A stretch of 6,728 bases of DNA from an uncultured Flavobacterium sp. Lineage in GTDB: Bacteria; Bacteroidota; Bacteroidia; Flavobacteriales; Flavobacteriaceae. Location of the stretch: NCBI GenBank assembly GCA_946479395.1, contig CAMLFV010000148.1, forward strand, positions 1 to 6,728, in the 5' to 3' direction. Positions 6,104-6,728 of the stretch are shown here, one piece after another. The first letter of the stretch is position 1; each line of letters begins with the position of its first letter. The notes beneath the pieces are model-generated. The model saw only the letters and a program-made list of their open reading frames with translations. It was not told the origin of the DNA and did no database searches. The translations under genes and the position numbers were made by a program.

Positions 6104-6728
6104 ATGGAGCGAAACATAAAAGAAGAAGGGAAATTTAGATACGTTGAAATTGGTGAAGGTACACCAATTGTTATTTTACACGGTTTAATGGGTGGGTTAA
6201 GTAATTTTGATGGTGTATCAGATTATTTTCCTAAAAAAGGATATAAAGTTGTATTACCAGAATTACCAATTTATACCTTAAATATATTAAAGACAAACAT
6301 AAAAGCTTTTGCAAAATTTGTACACGATTTTGTAAAACACAAAAAATACGATAAAATTATTTTATTAGGAAACTCGTTAGGTGGTCACATAGCGTTGTAC
6401 TTTACCAAAATGTATCCGCAGTTAGTAGAAGCCTTGGTAATTACAGGTAGCTCTGGTTTGTACGAAAGTGCAATGGGCGATTCTTACCCGCGCCGTGGCG
6501 ATTACGAGTTTATAAAAAAGAAAGCCGAAGATGTTTTTTACGATCCGGCGGTTGCTACCAAAGAAATTGTTGATGATGTTTTTACAACGGTTAACGACCG
6601 TATGAAGTTGATAAAAACCTTGACAATTGCAAAGAGTGCCATTCGTCATAACATGGCGAAAGATTTACCAAAAATGCACACTCAAACTTGTATTATTTGG
6701 GGGAAGAATGATATTGTAACACCGCCTG
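6104..6728 (+). CDS. Alpha/beta-fold hydrolase, N-terminal part (runs off the window)
   Basis: The frame opens at ATG 6104 (MERNIKEEGKFRYVEIGEG) and stays open for 208 codons to the window edge. It has the alpha/beta-hydrolase core: strand and oxyanion-loop motif PIVILHGLMGG (21-31), the nucleophile elbow GNSLGG (89-94) with Ser91 as predicted nucleophile, and WGKNDIVTPP (199-208) with Asp203 as the likely acid. The catalytic histidine should follow beyond the edge, since such proteins are typically 250-260 residues. There is no signal peptide or membrane segment, so a cytoplasmic enzyme is expected. Substrate is unknown; the fold covers esterases, lipases, peptidases and C-C hydrolases, and nothing here chooses between them. 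It is transcribed divergently from the mraZ operon, so the two share an upstream region but need not share a function. I favour this ATG because it begins just before the first strand and follows a good -7 element. Confidence 0.92.
   Translation, partial: MERNIKEEGKFRYVEIGEGTPIVILHGLMGGLSNFDGVSDYFPKKGYKVVLPELPIYTLNILKTNIKAFAKFVHDFVKHKKYDKIILLGNSLGGHIALYFTKMYPQLVEALVITGSSGLYESAMGDSYPRRGDYEFIKKKAEDVFYDPAVATKEIVDDVFTTVNDRMKLIKTLTIAKSAIRHNMAKDLPKMHTQTCIIWGKNDIVTPP

Noticed and set aside
6422..6649. Minus-strand open frame of 75 codons antisense to the hydrolase
   Set aside because: It overlaps the well-supported alpha/beta-hydrolase frame and has no motif of its own.

Overview
The window is a piece of a bacterial dcw (division and cell wall) cluster from a member of the Bacteroidetes, most likely Flavobacteriaceae. 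The evidence is the AT-rich sequence, the gene order, a PASTA-tailed FtsI, a short flavobacterial-type FtsL, A-rich start regions without Shine-Dalgarno sequences, and TAnnTTTG-type (-7) promoter elements in front of both outward-reading transcription units. The genus cannot be fixed from this sequence alone.

Layout: on the minus strand, in transcription order, lie mraZ (5761-5300), rsmH/mraW (5310-4399), ftsL (4397-4059), ftsI (4068-2074), murE (2077-614) and the first 204 codons of mraY (612-1, cut by the window edge). All five junctions are extremely tight: an 11-bp overlap, a 1-bp gap, a 10-bp overlap, a 4-bp overlap and a 1-bp gap. This indicates one polycistronic, translationally coupled message. 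On the plus strand a divergent alpha/beta-hydrolase gene starts at 6104 and runs off the right edge (208 codons seen). The 342-bp intergenic region (5762-6103) holds both promoters, a three-copy 10-bp direct repeat that fits an MraZ operator, a dyad over the mraZ promoter, and a G-rich tract.

How the genes work together: MraZ is the cluster's transcriptional regulator and the repeats suggest it controls its own promoter. RsmH methylates 16S rRNA. FtsL and FtsI are inner-membrane divisome proteins, and FtsI is the septal transpeptidase. MurE makes the UDP-MurNAc-tripeptide; its DNPR motif predicts meso-diaminopimelate as the added residue. MraY then moves the finished pentapeptide precursor to the lipid carrier (lipid I).

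I see no new multi-gene system here. The most informative points are the MraZ box, the promoter dyad and the TTG start of murE. No RNA genes, mobile elements, CRISPR arrays or convincing terminators were found.
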